Of a stretch of 60,713 nucleotides of DNA, positions 1 to 9,624 are shown one piece after another. The position numbers were made by a program, and so were the translations under genes. The notes under the pieces are model-generated. The model was not told the DNA's origin and ran no database searches. It saw only the letters and a list, made by a program, of their open reading frames with translations. How positions within the stretch are numbered: position 1 is the first letter of the stretch; every line of letters begins with the position of its first letter. Source of the stretch: Rivularia sp. T60_A2020_040 (GTDB lineage: Bacteria; Cyanobacteriota; Cyanobacteriia; Cyanobacteriales; Nostocaceae); NCBI GenBank assembly GCA_015272215.1, contig JACYMD010000108.1, forward strand, positions 1 through 60,713, read 5' to 3'.

Positions 1-205
1 AGTCGATCTGTTTTGTTTGCGATAATTAATTATATCCTTAACTGAACTGTATTGAGCTATATAAGCCCTGACTCTTCCCTTTTCCCTCTTCCCTGCCCCC
101 AACGAAATGTTTAATTTATTTTGCACAAGTACTTATCAAAATGCTGTAAGTTATCCTATTCGCTCAAAACCGTTTGTTAAAAGCATCTCAAAATTAAATG
201 TATTG

Positions 206-234
206 TTGACAAAAAAAAATACTTGATCTATAGA
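206..234 (+). promoter_or_regulatory. Predicted sigma70 promoter of the cellulose operon
   Basis: A perfect TTGACA (206-211) is followed after 17 bases by TATAGA (229-234), about 95 bases before the chosen start of the first operon gene. The spacer contains an A-run. No other promoter of this quality was seen before the next three genes, so it probably drives all four. Confidence 0.7.
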
Positions 235-329
235 GATAAAAGCTGTAAAGTATCTTCAACTTGTATCAGTGTTCCCCCCTAAGTATTTATTTTACAGTCG
301 TAGATTATACCTGTTTATGCCATAAGGTA

Positions 330-1913
330 ATGAGCCAAAAAGTATTGGATTTTGAGCAAAATATCGACTCTAAACCTAGTTCTAAGATTTATCCCCTGCT
401 TTGTTCTGCATCCTGTTCAATTTTCTGGATGATGGTATTTAGCGGTTCGACAATTGCCCAAATCAGTTCTTCATCGACAAGTGAGGCGACTGGGGGAGCA
501 ACACTCATAAATCAACTAGAAAGTAGAATAGAGCCTCTGAAGCAAGATGATATTCAGGATTTAGACAATGTTTCTGTGAGAGAAAAATCACTTTCAACTA
601 GAATAAGTGAATTCAAAAATCAGAGTTCTAACCGTTCATTGCCAAGTGACAGTTTTTTTGGCGACTTCACAGCAGTTACAGCAGGAGAAATAATTCAGCT
701 TGGGTTTGAATTACCAAGACAAGTTGAGGTTTCTCAAAGCTGTAATTTGAATAGCAACTGTACACAAATAAAGCAAATTAGCCAAGTTCCAGGAACAACT
801 TTCAATCAACTACTCAATCTGCAATTACCGCAACAAGAGTTAGAAGAAAAAGACACTCTAGTACCGTTAAGCATTCAAGAATCAATCGAGGAAAAACAAG
901 CGGAGTCAGAGGTTGAAGGCAAAGGTAAACCTTTAAGAAAACCATCTGCGATCCTCCAAGGAGTTTATGTTAATCAAGGTGGTGATAGTTCAGCACGAGC
1001 AAGAGTCACGGGAATTTATCCGTTAACTCCTCAAAGTTTAGTTGGTGGTACTTTAGATTTAACCAGTGAAGATAATAGCTTTGATGACTCCCGTGGTGGA
1101 GGCTTAAATATCAACGAACTTTATTTCGCAACTTCTTTAAAAGGATTACCCAACTTACGCTTTATTATCGGTCAAATGGATTTAACTTCTTATTTTGACC
1201 GCAATAGCTTTGCTAAAGATGGAGCAAGTCACTTTTTTAATCCAGTTTTCCAAACAAATCCAGCATTATCTTCTACGGGTATTGGCTCACGAACAGGTTT
1301 ATTGGTTAACTGGAATGCGACTGATAACATCGCTGCGAAAGCGGCAATTTTTTCTTCTTCAGACGGATTTGATAATTTTAGTTTGGATGGATTTGCAGGT
1401 GAGGTTGGTATCCGTTACGGTAATGCGATTATTCGCGGCACTTATTCCACAGCCAAAGATGCAGGTAATCGTGATTCATTTGCGGAAAGCTTTGGAATTG
1501 CCAGAGGTAATAATCAATTTGGACCTTTAGAAGACGATCGCGAATCAGCCTATGGAATCAATGCGGAAGTTTTTATTCCCAAGTATAAATTAGGTTTATT
1601 TGGACGTTACGGTCGTTATGAGAATCGGGATTTGGGGGAAGGTGCGGATACTTATTCTTTGGGATTGAGTTTCTTGGATTTGTTCACACCCGATGATCGA
1701 CTTGGTTTAGCCTACGGAAGCGCTCTTTCTAACGATGCTCTGCGTCAAGGGAAACAGCCAGATGTAGTAGAACTTTTTTACGATTTAAAATTACTTCCCA
1801 ATCTCCGTTTTGGCTTGTCTTTCCAAGGAAGGGACAATTTTGATGAGTCGGTTTTGGGTGTAAGACTAAAATCTGAGTTTGATATTACTCCAAAAAGGAG
1901 AAAACCTCGATGA
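330..1913 (+). CDS. Outer-membrane beta-barrel (porin-like) protein of the cellulose operon
   Basis: This is an exported outer-membrane barrel protein of about 527 residues. I start it at ATG 330, preceded closely by AAGG, rather than the upstream TTG at 261. Residues 1-45 contain a hydrophobic segment ending STIAQ that looks like a signal peptide. Residues 45-190 are low-complexity and probably periplasmic. The remainder alternates short amphipathic strands with glycine and aromatic residues and ends in a series of LRFGLSF-like strands, as in OprB-like porins. It overlaps the TPR gene by four bases (ATGA) and lies in an operon with BcsB and BcsA. It therefore probably supplies the export pore that is the C-terminal barrel of BcsC in proteobacteria. 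That role is inferred from context; the barrel is seen only from strand pattern. Confidence 0.6.
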   Translation: MSQKVLDFEQNIDSKPSSKIYPLLCSASCSIFWMMVFSGSTIAQISSSSTSEATGGATLINQLESRIEPLKQDDIQDLDNVSVREKSLSTRISEFKNQSSNRSLPSDSFFGDFTAVTAGEIIQLGFELPRQVEVSQSCNLNSNCTQIKQISQVPGTTFNQLLNLQLPQQELEEKDTLVPLSIQESIEEKQAESEVEGKGKPLRKPSAILQGVYVNQGGDSSARARVTGIYPLTPQSLVGGTLDLTSEDNSFDDSRGGGLNINELYFATSLKGLPNLRFIIGQMDLTSYFDRNSFAKDGASHFFNPVFQTNPALSSTGIGSRTGLLVNWNATDNIAAKAAIFSSSDGFDNFSLDGFAGEVGIRYGNAIIRGTYSTAKDAGNRDSFAESFGIARGNNQFGPLEDDRESAYGINAEVFIPKYKLGLFGRYGRYENRDLGEGADTYSLGLSFLDLFTPDDRLGLAYGSALSNDALRQGKQPDVVELFYDLKLLPNLRFGLSFQGRDNFDESVLGVRLKSEFDITPKRRKPR

Positions 1914-4291
1914 GTAAGCAATTAGAAATTCCAAATAATCAAAATAAAAGTAAAACATTCAAACTGTTTTTGTTGGTTCCTGTTTACTTGTTACTGACAA
2001 CTTTTTTGACAGTTGCACCCGTTCAAGCTCAAAAATCATCGAATTTAGTCCAGCGAGGGAATACACTTTTAAAAAAAGGATGGGTAAACGATGCAATTCA
2101 AGTGTTTCGTCAAGCCATCAAAACTAATCCACAATCATTACAGGCAAATTTAGGATTAGCGATAGCTTATAATCGTGCGGGAAATATTGATGCTGCTTGG
2201 AATTCCTATCAGCGTGTATTAGAAATTGACCCCTTGAATCAATCTGCTCTCAAAACTGTGGGTTTACTAGGAACCTATCGTCCGCAGTGGCAAGGAAAGG
2301 GTATAGAGTCTCTGACTACTTTATTAAATAGCACTCCTAATGATTTAGAAGCCCGCAAACACCGAGCTTTACTCTACTACTACCAAGGCAGAATTAACGA
2401 TTCAGTCGCAGATTACCAAGTTCTACTTGCCAACAATCCTACACCAGAGATTCTGCTCAATGCTGCGGAAACTTTTACTTACGCGAGCAATTATCAACAA
2501 GCTCTAGAATTGTTTAACCGCTATAGTTCCACGGGAAAAAGTATTACTGGAAATGCGGCAATCGCTTACGGCAGAACTTTACAAAAAACTGGCAATTCCA
2601 CGAAAGCAATACAAGTTTTAAAAGCTCAATTAAGTCGTTCTGATAGTTTGGATTTGTTGGCAATTACAACTCGTGCAGAACTATCTCAAGCTTATGTTGT
2701 CAACAAACAACCGGCTGAAGCTTTGGCTGTATTAGAACCTTTGCGCGATAAACCGGATACTAGGTTACTTTTAGCTCGGGCTTTAAACGAAATTCGTAAG
2801 ATTAAAAATGATTCGGCTGCTTCTGAAGAAGTTGCTAGTTTATACCGACAAGTACTTGCTGATAATCCTAATCCTTCTACTTCCTTACTGCTGGAAGTTG
2901 CCGATGTTTTTTCTGGCTTACCGCAACAGGAAGCAACAGCGTTACAACTTTATCAACAAGTTGCTGTCAAATTACCGAACGATCAAAGTTTGGTTTTACG
3001 TCAGTTGGCTTTAGAAAATAAGCTAGATTTGATTAGTCAAAAGGATTTGAGAGAAAGGTTAATTTCTATACTAGAAAATCTGCCGCAAGATTCCGGAGAA
3101 TTACAAAAATTAGCGAATGCATTAGTCCAAATTAATACTCGCGATTCAGCATTAATTCCCAGTTATCAAAATGTTTTGCTTCGTGGTGTTGAGGCTCCTT
3201 TTCTCAATTTCCGCCTTGCTCAAATGTATTTGCAGCAGGAAGATACAACCTCAGCCAGAAAGGCTTTAGCAGCTTATCAAGCGACTCCCGAAGGTGCCAA
3301 TAATTTAGCTACTCAATTGTTAACGGCAGAAATTGAGTTACAAGCAGGAGATTTAGAAGCAAGTGCTGCAATTTATCAAAATGTCTTAGATAGAAATCCA
3401 GACGATGCAGAAATTTATAACGGTGCTTTAAGAGCATTAGCGGGGATACATTCCCAACAAAAGCGTTTTGAGCAAGCTTTAGCGGCTTACAGTCAACTGC
3501 GGATTCGTCAACCGCAAAATTTAATCTATCAATTAGGACAAGTTAGTGTTGCTTATCAAGCCAACCGAATCAGTCAAGAGCAAGCTACTACAGTAGTTAA
3601 TAAATGGTTGGCAACCCAAAAAGCAACTTCAACCCCTCCGGAATTATCTAGTTTAGTAGGGCAACTTCCTGCTGCCTCCGAATGGGAGCCTCTATATAAG
3701 TATCTTTTGGAATTGGAACCCAATAACTTACAAATCCAAAAGCGTTTGTTACAAGTTATTGCTCAGCGCGACCCTGCACAAGCAAGAACATTAGTCAAGC
3801 AATTCGCTAAGAATACAAGAGTTCAAGGAGAATTATCGAAAGCGATTGGAGATTTGGATTTAGCCGGAATTGCCTATGAGAAAATTTTGGCAACCCAAGC
3901 AAATGACATTGATGCTTTAACAGCATTAGGGGGAATACGTTTTGAACAACGTCGATATGAGACAGCGCAGAAAATTTATTCCCAAATATTGATCCAAAAC
4001 CCTGATGATGAAATTGCCAAAATGGCGATCGCTGATTTGTATGGGATTTTAGATCAACCAATGGCTGCTTTAGCACAAATGCAGCAGTTACAAAATCAAC
4101 AAAATCGAGAGGGTGTAATAGATCAAGAATTATCTCGCAAAATGCAACAAATCCAGGAAGATTTTCTGCTCAGACGTGGTTTTCAACCTTTTTGGGAAGA
4201 TGCTAATCGACGGATCGGGAATGACTCGTTTTCTGCTGAAAGATTATTAAAAAAACCGCAGAGACGCAGAGAACACGGAGGAAAGAGATAA
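1910..4291 (+). CDS. TPR-repeat periplasmic scaffold, BcsC-like
   Basis: A 793-residue protein with an N-terminal membrane or signal segment (about residues 20-40, ending PVQAQ) and then TPR repeats over nearly all the rest, for example NLGLAIAYNRAGNIDAAW near residue 70. TPR arrays of this kind form the periplasmic part of BcsC or PgaA secretion proteins, which guide polymer from the inner-membrane synthase to the outer-membrane pore. Here the barrel is a separate upstream gene. An AAGGAG at 1894-1899 is a good ribosome site. The last residues (PQRRREHGGKR) are encoded by a dispersed repeat, so the C-terminal tail is probably recent. Family assignment beyond TPR comes from the operon context. 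Confidence 0.7.
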   Translation: MSKQLEIPNNQNKSKTFKLFLLVPVYLLLTTFLTVAPVQAQKSSNLVQRGNTLLKKGWVNDAIQVFRQAIKTNPQSLQANLGLAIAYNRAGNIDAAWNSYQRVLEIDPLNQSALKTVGLLGTYRPQWQGKGIESLTTLLNSTPNDLEARKHRALLYYYQGRINDSVADYQVLLANNPTPEILLNAAETFTYASNYQQALELFNRYSSTGKSITGNAAIAYGRTLQKTGNSTKAIQVLKAQLSRSDSLDLLAITTRAELSQAYVVNKQPAEALAVLEPLRDKPDTRLLLARALNEIRKIKNDSAASEEVASLYRQVLADNPNPSTSLLLEVADVFSGLPQQEATALQLYQQVAVKLPNDQSLVLRQLALENKLDLISQKDLRERLISILENLPQDSGELQKLANALVQINTRDSALIPSYQNVLLRGVEAPFLNFRLAQMYLQQEDTTSARKALAAYQATPEGANNLATQLLTAEIELQAGDLEASAAIYQNVLDRNPDDAEIYNGALRALAGIHSQQKRFEQALAAYSQLRIRQPQNLIYQLGQVSVAYQANRISQEQATTVVNKWLATQKATSTPPELSSLVGQLPAASEWEPLYKYLLELEPNNLQIQKRLLQVIAQRDPAQARTLVKQFAKNTRVQGELSKAIGDLDLAGIAYEKILATQANDIDALTALGGIRFEQRRYETAQKIYSQILIQNPDDEIAKMAIADLYGILDQPMAALAQMQQLQNQQNREGVIDQELSRKMQQIQEDFLLRRGFQPFWEDANRRIGNDSFSAERLLKKPQRRREHGGKR
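4256..4291. repeat. Dispersed CGCAGAGACGCAGAGAA repeat forming a gene 3' end
   Basis: The sequence matches a repeat at 48390-48425 and partly one near 14454-14470 and 51350-51390. Here it supplies the final codons and the stop of the TPR gene. Confidence 0.7.
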
Positions 4292-4422
4292 AGAGATTAC
4301 ATGGAGATGAACCGTAAGAATCTGATATACGGACAAAATTAATTGATTCAGAAAGAATAATCAGCAATTGGAATATAAGTTTTTGTACTCATCTAGTAAA
4401 CCCATAATTATAGGATTAACTC

Positions 4423-6762
4423 ATGAAACGATTAGTTTATTTTTCTCAAGCCAGTACGAAAGTATTTATTATTTTTTGTTGGTTTTTACTATCTCCCTAT
4501 TCTTTATTAACTGCTCAAGCTGTAGCACAAGAATCGGAAATCCTCTTGGAGCAAGCAAACACCACGGATTCAGCAGATGATATAGACTCAACTTCCAAAA
4601 CTGGTACTGTAGGGAGTAAGATTACTCATAGTTTAGATTTTGACCGTGCTTCCATTGCCGGTAAGCGGATGCGCTTACGAGGAATTTATGCTGAAGGTAG
4701 TTTAGGTTTTACCCGCCCCCGTAGTTGGGATGTAGAGAATGTCAAAGCTTTAATTCGCTTTCAACATTCAACAGCACTTGATGGGAAACGTTCTAATTTG
4801 GCTGTTTTTGTTAACGATACAGCTGTCGGTAGCATACCTCTCAACCGTCAACAGTCCCAAACTGGTCAACTACTGGTTAATATTCCATCAAAGTTACTTA
4901 AAGACTATAACGAAGTCAAATTAATTGCTCAGCAAAGAAATTATGAAATATGTGTAGATCCTTACGATCCAAGTTTGTGGACGCAGATTCAACCAGATTC
5001 CAAAATAATTTTTGACTATAAACTCAAAAAAGCTTCTGATAACTTCAGTCGTTATCCTTATCCGATTATTGATGAATTGGATTTAAAATCTAATCAAATT
5101 AATTACCTGCAACCAACTCAGACTGATGCCAAATGGTTGACTGCTGCATCTCGTTTACAAGCTTCATTGGGCAGAAAAGCAAATTTCCGTTCCGTAGATA
5201 CAAAACTAGTGACGGATATCGCCAATGTTAAGTCTGGAGAAAAGTTAGTCATTATCGGTACTCCCAGCCAACAACCAGCTTTAGCAGAAATCGATTTACC
5301 AGTTACAGTCGAAGGGGAACAAATTCTCGATACAGAGCAAAATCCTGTAGCAGAAGATCGAGGAGTTCTGATTTTGACTGCCACCAACAATGGCGCTCCA
5401 GTTTTAATTGCTACTGGCAATGGAGAAAAAGCAGTCGAGAAAGCTGTGCAGTTTTTGTTACAGCCCTCGAAGCGCAAAATGGGTACTGGTCCGGTGGTTT
5501 TTGTCGATAAAGTCCCAGAATTACAGACTCCTGGGGAACGTGAATGGTCTCGTTATTTACCCAATCAAAACTCTTTTCCACTCAGCGAAATTGAGACTGT
5601 AAACGACGAGAAATTTAAAGATGTCACGGTGCGGGGTTCTGAAGCGTTACCAGTAACAATTGATTTTCGAGCTTTACCTGATGACCGTTTTCTACGGGGA
5701 AGTTCGATGAATTTAGTTTACAGCTATGGGCCGCAACTCAATCCGAGAACTTCTACTGTTGAGGTGTTACTTGATGGTAACTTCATTGGTGGTGAGCGTT
5801 TGTCAAATGAATCCGGAGAGACTCGCAAAACCCTCAAATTAGATTTACCACCAAAGTTAATCAAACCCAATTCCAAAATTCAAGTTTTCTTTCGCATGAA
5901 TGCAAGAGAAGATTCTAACCAAGAGTGTCGTTATATTCCTGATCGTCAGCTTATAGGTACGGTACACAACGAAAGTAGCTTTGATTTGAAGCGTGAAACT
6001 TTTGCGACATTACCAAACTTAGAACTGTTGCAATTTGGTTTTCCTTTTGCTTCTCCCCAAGATTTATCAAAAACAACGATTGTTGTCCCCCAAAATCCTT
6101 CTCAAACAGATGTATTGACATTATTGGAGTTTAGCGAACGTTTAGGTCGGCTATCAGAAGCCTCTTCAGTAGAACTCAATGTTCATACACCTGATAGTTT
6201 ATCGAAAGCAGATAATGCTAAAAACAACAATCATTTAGTGGCAATTGGTACACAAGAGAATTTCCCTCTACCAGAGGCACTCGAAAAAAGTCAAGGGTTT
6301 AATTTGAGCCAGTCATTTACCCGTATATTTGGTGACGAAAAGCAAAAAGAACAGGCAAAAATTCAAGTCCCGAAAAATGACCAAGGGATGATTAAACAAA
6401 TTATTTCTCCTTGGAATCGCGATCGTGTTGTTTTGGCTTTAACTGCTCAAACGGAATCTGGTTTGAATCGGGTACGACAAGTATTAGATCAAGATTCTTG
6501 GTTTTTCCAGTTAAAGGAAGACACTGTATTAATTAGTAGCGATGAAATTAATCCCAATCCTGACGATGAGAATGCTTATGAATTAGACTTTTTCACCAGT
6601 AGTTCTAAAAATCGCATAACTAAAGCCAGTTCTCTGAGTCAGATGTCCTTAATGCTGCAACAAAATTGGCTGTTGCTACCTCTGGGAATTGTTGGTATAT
6701 CACTCTTTCTTTACGGAATTGTTCAACTGTATCTGAAGCGTCTCAATTCTAGCGATACATAG
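4423..6762 (+). CDS. bcsB: Cellulose synthase regulatory subunit BcsB-like
   Basis: A 779-residue, mainly periplasmic protein with an N-terminal signal segment (about residues 8-32), a long beta-rich ectodomain and one C-terminal transmembrane helix (about 748-770, WLLLPLGIVGISLFLYGIVQ) followed by a short basic tail. This topology is that of BcsB, which anchors to BcsA through its C-terminal helix and passes the glucan into the periplasm through carbohydrate-binding and ferredoxin-like domains. The jelly-roll type segment VAVFVNDTAVGSIPLN near residue 125 and LNLVYSYGPQLNPRTSTVEV near 430 fit the two carbohydrate-binding domains. It lies between the TPR gene and bcsA. BcsB proteins are poorly conserved, but order and topology agree. 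Confidence 0.8.
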   Translation: MKRLVYFSQASTKVFIIFCWFLLSPYSLLTAQAVAQESEILLEQANTTDSADDIDSTSKTGTVGSKITHSLDFDRASIAGKRMRLRGIYAEGSLGFTRPRSWDVENVKALIRFQHSTALDGKRSNLAVFVNDTAVGSIPLNRQQSQTGQLLVNIPSKLLKDYNEVKLIAQQRNYEICVDPYDPSLWTQIQPDSKIIFDYKLKKASDNFSRYPYPIIDELDLKSNQINYLQPTQTDAKWLTAASRLQASLGRKANFRSVDTKLVTDIANVKSGEKLVIIGTPSQQPALAEIDLPVTVEGEQILDTEQNPVAEDRGVLILTATNNGAPVLIATGNGEKAVEKAVQFLLQPSKRKMGTGPVVFVDKVPELQTPGEREWSRYLPNQNSFPLSEIETVNDEKFKDVTVRGSEALPVTIDFRALPDDRFLRGSSMNLVYSYGPQLNPRTSTVEVLLDGNFIGGERLSNESGETRKTLKLDLPPKLIKPNSKIQVFFRMNAREDSNQECRYIPDRQLIGTVHNESSFDLKRETFATLPNLELLQFGFPFASPQDLSKTTIVVPQNPSQTDVLTLLEFSERLGRLSEASSVELNVHTPDSLSKADNAKNNNHLVAIGTQENFPLPEALEKSQGFNLSQSFTRIFGDEKQKEQAKIQVPKNDQGMIKQIISPWNRDRVVLALTAQTESGLNRVRQVLDQDSWFFQLKEDTVLISSDEINPNPDDENAYELDFFTSSSKNRITKASSLSQMSLMLQQNWLLLPLGIVGISLFLYGIVQLYLKRLNSSDT

Positions 6763-6798
6763 AGACGGTTTGAGTTAATTCAATCTAACCAAATACAT

Positions 6799-6821
6799 GA
6801 GACGTAGCAATTCTACGTCTC
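6799..6821. repeat. Dispersed palindrome GAGACGTAG/CTACGTCTC
   Basis: A perfect 9-bp stem with a 5-base loop in the bcsB-bcsA gap. Related palindromes occur at 14094, 22714, 38456, 49667 and 55582, with compensatory changes in the inner stem. Confidence 0.75.
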
Positions 6822-6942
6822 TACACATGGCTGATACGCAACAGATTTATTGTTTTTTGGATATTTTTCTTCTTAGTATCCCAAATTATCAGCAATATTA
6901 AATTTCACATAATCACAAATAAGTCAAAATATTAACTTTAAA

Positions 6943-9549
6943 ATGTCAGATTCATTGCCAACTGAACATAGAAAAAAGCGTAATTTATTTAACCCTGGTG
7001 TATGGTTAACTGACCTTACTCCCCGATTTTTTGACCGTTTTCTAGATAAAGTCGGTGTTAAAAGCTTTAAATGGTTGATCGGATTAACATTAATCTTTTC
7101 ATTGCCTTTGATTGTTACACCATTAGAAGTATGGCAACAAGCAGTTGTCGCAGTATTTCTAATTATTTTCGGTCAACTAGTTGTCAGAGCCGAAAAAGAC
7201 GAATTATCTCCAGAAATTAGCCATTATTACCATTTATTTATGGTGTGGCTGAGTTTAGTGACTACTACACGTTACCTTTTTTACCGTACTTCTTATACTC
7301 TTAACTTTAATTCCTGGGTCAATAGTATTGCCTGCGTTGTTTTATTTCTCGCTGAATTATACGCAATTTTGACCCTTGTACTGGCATATTTTCAAACTTT
7401 AAAACTTAAGGAACGTGAGCCAATTAGTTTAGCTCAAATTCCATTCGCGGAATGGTTCAGCGTTGATATTTACATCCCCACCTATAACGAGGATGTTGGG
7501 ATTGTTCGGAAAACTGCATTAGCAGCCTTGGCTTGCGAATATCCTCGCGGTAAGAAAAAGGTTTATATTCTTGATGATGGTCGTCCTGAAAAGTATCTAG
7601 AATACGATTCCCGTCGAAAAGAATTCGCCGCTAGACGGGAAGAATTGAGAAAAATGTGTGTCGAACTTGGTTGTATCCTCTTAACTAGGGATAATAACAA
7701 CCATGCCAAAGCCGGTAATATTAACCATGCTTTTCAGAAAACAGCGGGTGACTTAGTATTAATTTTAGACTGCGACCACATTCCATCCCGTCAATTTCTG
7801 TTGCATACAGTCGGCTTTTTCTATGACTCCAAAGTTTCTTTTGTTCAGACTCCCCATTGGTTTTATAACCCCGATCCCTTCGAGCGTAATTTGCTCACCA
7901 GTGGTAAAATTCCTGTCAATAACGAACTGTTTTATAAAGTTATTCAAAAAGGTAATGATTTTTGGAATGCCTCATTTTTCTGTGGTTCTGCGGCGGTAAT
8001 TCGTAAATCTCATGTTTTAGAAATCGGCGGAATTGCTGTGGAAACGGTGACAGAAGATTGTCATACAGCATTGCGTTTACATTCACGGGGTTATAAGTCT
8101 ATTTACTACGACAAAATCATGATTGCAGGATTAGCCCCGGAAACTTATCCTGCTTATTTGGGTCAGCAAATGCGTTGGGCTAGAGGAATGGCGCAGATTC
8201 TTCGTTTAGAGAATCCCTTATTTAACCCAAAACTCAAGTTAACAATTCCCCAACGGCTTTGTTATTTCAGTGCTACATCTCATTTTTTATACGGTTTTCC
8301 GCGAATAATATACGCAATTATACCCACGCTGTTTTTACTGTTTGGTGTTAATCCAGTCCGAGGTTTGGGTTTGGAAACTCTTGCCTATGCTATACCTCAT
8401 ATTATTCTTTCCCTAAGTACTAATTACATTATTCATAAAAATGCTCGTTTTAGCTTCTGGAATGAAGTTTTTGAATTTGTCATGTCTTTTCAGGTGGGAT
8501 GGGTAACATTAATCGCGTTAATCAATCCCAAGTTCGGTTCTTTTAATGTTACCGACAAAGGTGTAAATGTCACCAAACGCAGTTTCGACTGGAAATCAAT
8601 GCTCGGTTTGATCATTGTCGCAGTCTTTGTAGTCCTAGCTTTAGTTGCCGTTCCTTATTGGGTATTACTACGTCCAGAAGATTGGGAAGCTGTTTTCGTT
8701 AACACCATGTGGTGTGTCTTAAACCTCATTTTAGTCGTAGCTGCTCTACTAGTTGCTTACGAAAAGCCGCAAATCCGCAAGCAACACCGTTTACAAAGAT
8801 GTCTCCCTGCGATGATTTTCAGTTACAACCAAACCATTATCGGCGAAACAGTAAATATTTCGGAAACTGGGGCTTTAATTGCTTTAGATTCACAGCCAAA
8901 CTTACCAGATGAAATCGAAATTGAGCTCACCGGAGATTATGGTAAACAAGTATCTTTAACTGCAAGAATTATCAGATTATCTCCCATTAGCAAGACACGA
9001 AACCACCTTGCGATTAATTTCGTTAATCTTACCCAACTGCAAAAAGATAACTTATCCTTAGTTTTATATTCTGATGTCAAAGAATGGTATTCTCAAAAGC
9101 GTAAATATACAGATCGACCAATCGCTTCTTTGGGATTTATCGCTACTAGTTTAATTCGTTCCCTACAGGATATTCAACCAGTCAAACACAAACAGATACG
9201 CAAACAAGTACTGGCTTTTGGTGAACTATATTTAGATGGCGATCGATTTACTGGAACAGTCACCGATTTAGGAGTAACAGGGTTACGTTTGAAACTAGAC
9301 AGCACAAAAGCCACATATTCTAATAAAGTGCTTGGAGAAAATGATTTGGACAATATGCAAACTATCAAACCACCCGTTGGTTTAGTTTTGAGCAAACAAT
9401 TAGATAAATCACAACCCAGTCGATTTATCGCCGAGATTGATACTGTAGAAGAAGATAATACTGGTAAAATTACTGTTGAATTAAAATTCCCAGATAAATT
9501 TCAAGACCAGCAAGTTTCAAAAATTAAGCAGCTTTTGAAACAACTTTAA
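6943..9549 (+). CDS. bcsA: Cellulose synthase catalytic subunit BcsA with PilZ domain(s)
   Basis: An inner-membrane processive GT2 glycosyltransferase that polymerises UDP-glucose and exports the chain. Two pairs of N-terminal transmembrane helices precede the catalytic domain, which shows YIPTYNED (near 176), LDDGRP (near 209), DCD (near 275), TED (near 370) and the QQMRW signature (408-412). Further membrane helices follow to about residue 600. A PilZ domain carries RKQHR (near 611) and NISETG (near 637), the RxxxR and (D/N)xSxxG motifs that bind cyclic di-GMP. A second PilZ-like segment lies near 745-868 with DLGVTG but no clear arginine motif. The length of 868 residues agrees with BcsA plus the extra domain. 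It is the last gene of the operon, and activity is probably under cyclic di-GMP control. Confidence 0.9.
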   Translation: MSDSLPTEHRKKRNLFNPGVWLTDLTPRFFDRFLDKVGVKSFKWLIGLTLIFSLPLIVTPLEVWQQAVVAVFLIIFGQLVVRAEKDELSPEISHYYHLFMVWLSLVTTTRYLFYRTSYTLNFNSWVNSIACVVLFLAELYAILTLVLAYFQTLKLKEREPISLAQIPFAEWFSVDIYIPTYNEDVGIVRKTALAALACEYPRGKKKVYILDDGRPEKYLEYDSRRKEFAARREELRKMCVELGCILLTRDNNNHAKAGNINHAFQKTAGDLVLILDCDHIPSRQFLLHTVGFFYDSKVSFVQTPHWFYNPDPFERNLLTSGKIPVNNELFYKVIQKGNDFWNASFFCGSAAVIRKSHVLEIGGIAVETVTEDCHTALRLHSRGYKSIYYDKIMIAGLAPETYPAYLGQQMRWARGMAQILRLENPLFNPKLKLTIPQRLCYFSATSHFLYGFPRIIYAIIPTLFLLFGVNPVRGLGLETLAYAIPHIILSLSTNYIIHKNARFSFWNEVFEFVMSFQVGWVTLIALINPKFGSFNVTDKGVNVTKRSFDWKSMLGLIIVAVFVVLALVAVPYWVLLRPEDWEAVFVNTMWCVLNLILVVAALLVAYEKPQIRKQHRLQRCLPAMIFSYNQTIIGETVNISETGALIALDSQPNLPDEIEIELTGDYGKQVSLTARIIRLSPISKTRNHLAINFVNLTQLQKDNLSLVLYSDVKEWYSQKRKYTDRPIASLGFIATSLIRSLQDIQPVKHKQIRKQVLAFGELYLDGDRFTGTVTDLGVTGLRLKLDSTKATYSNKVLGENDLDNMQTIKPPVGLVLSKQLDKSQPSRFIAEIDTVEEDNTGKITVELKFPDKFQDQQVSKIKQLLKQL

Positions 9550-9550
9550 A

Positions 9551-9610
9551 CAGTTGACAGTTGACAGTTGATAGTTGATGGTGGATGGTGGTTGGTTGAT
9601 AACTGATAAC
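9551..9610. repeat. Short tandem repeat of CAGTTGA type
   Basis: Imperfect 7-9 base units of the TTGACAG/TTGATGG type fill the gap between the convergent bcsA and kinase genes. Similar tracts lie at 21115-21162 and 49577-49620. Confidence 0.7.
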
Positions 9611-9624
9611 TTCTCCCTATCTCC

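Noticed and set aside
261-329. Upstream TTG start adding 23 residues to the first gene
   Set aside because: It would put non-signal-like residues before the signal peptide and has no ribosome site; ATG 330 is better.
1578-1588. 11-base match (CCCAAGTATAA) between the sequence after the second mini-array repeat and the porin gene
   Set aside because: It does not begin at spacer position 1 and has no ATG beside it; one such match in 60 kb is expected by chance at a few per cent.
4368-4580. 70-residue frame overlapping the start of bcsB
   Set aside because: It is out of frame with the signal peptide of bcsB and has no family-like sequence; treated as a shadow.
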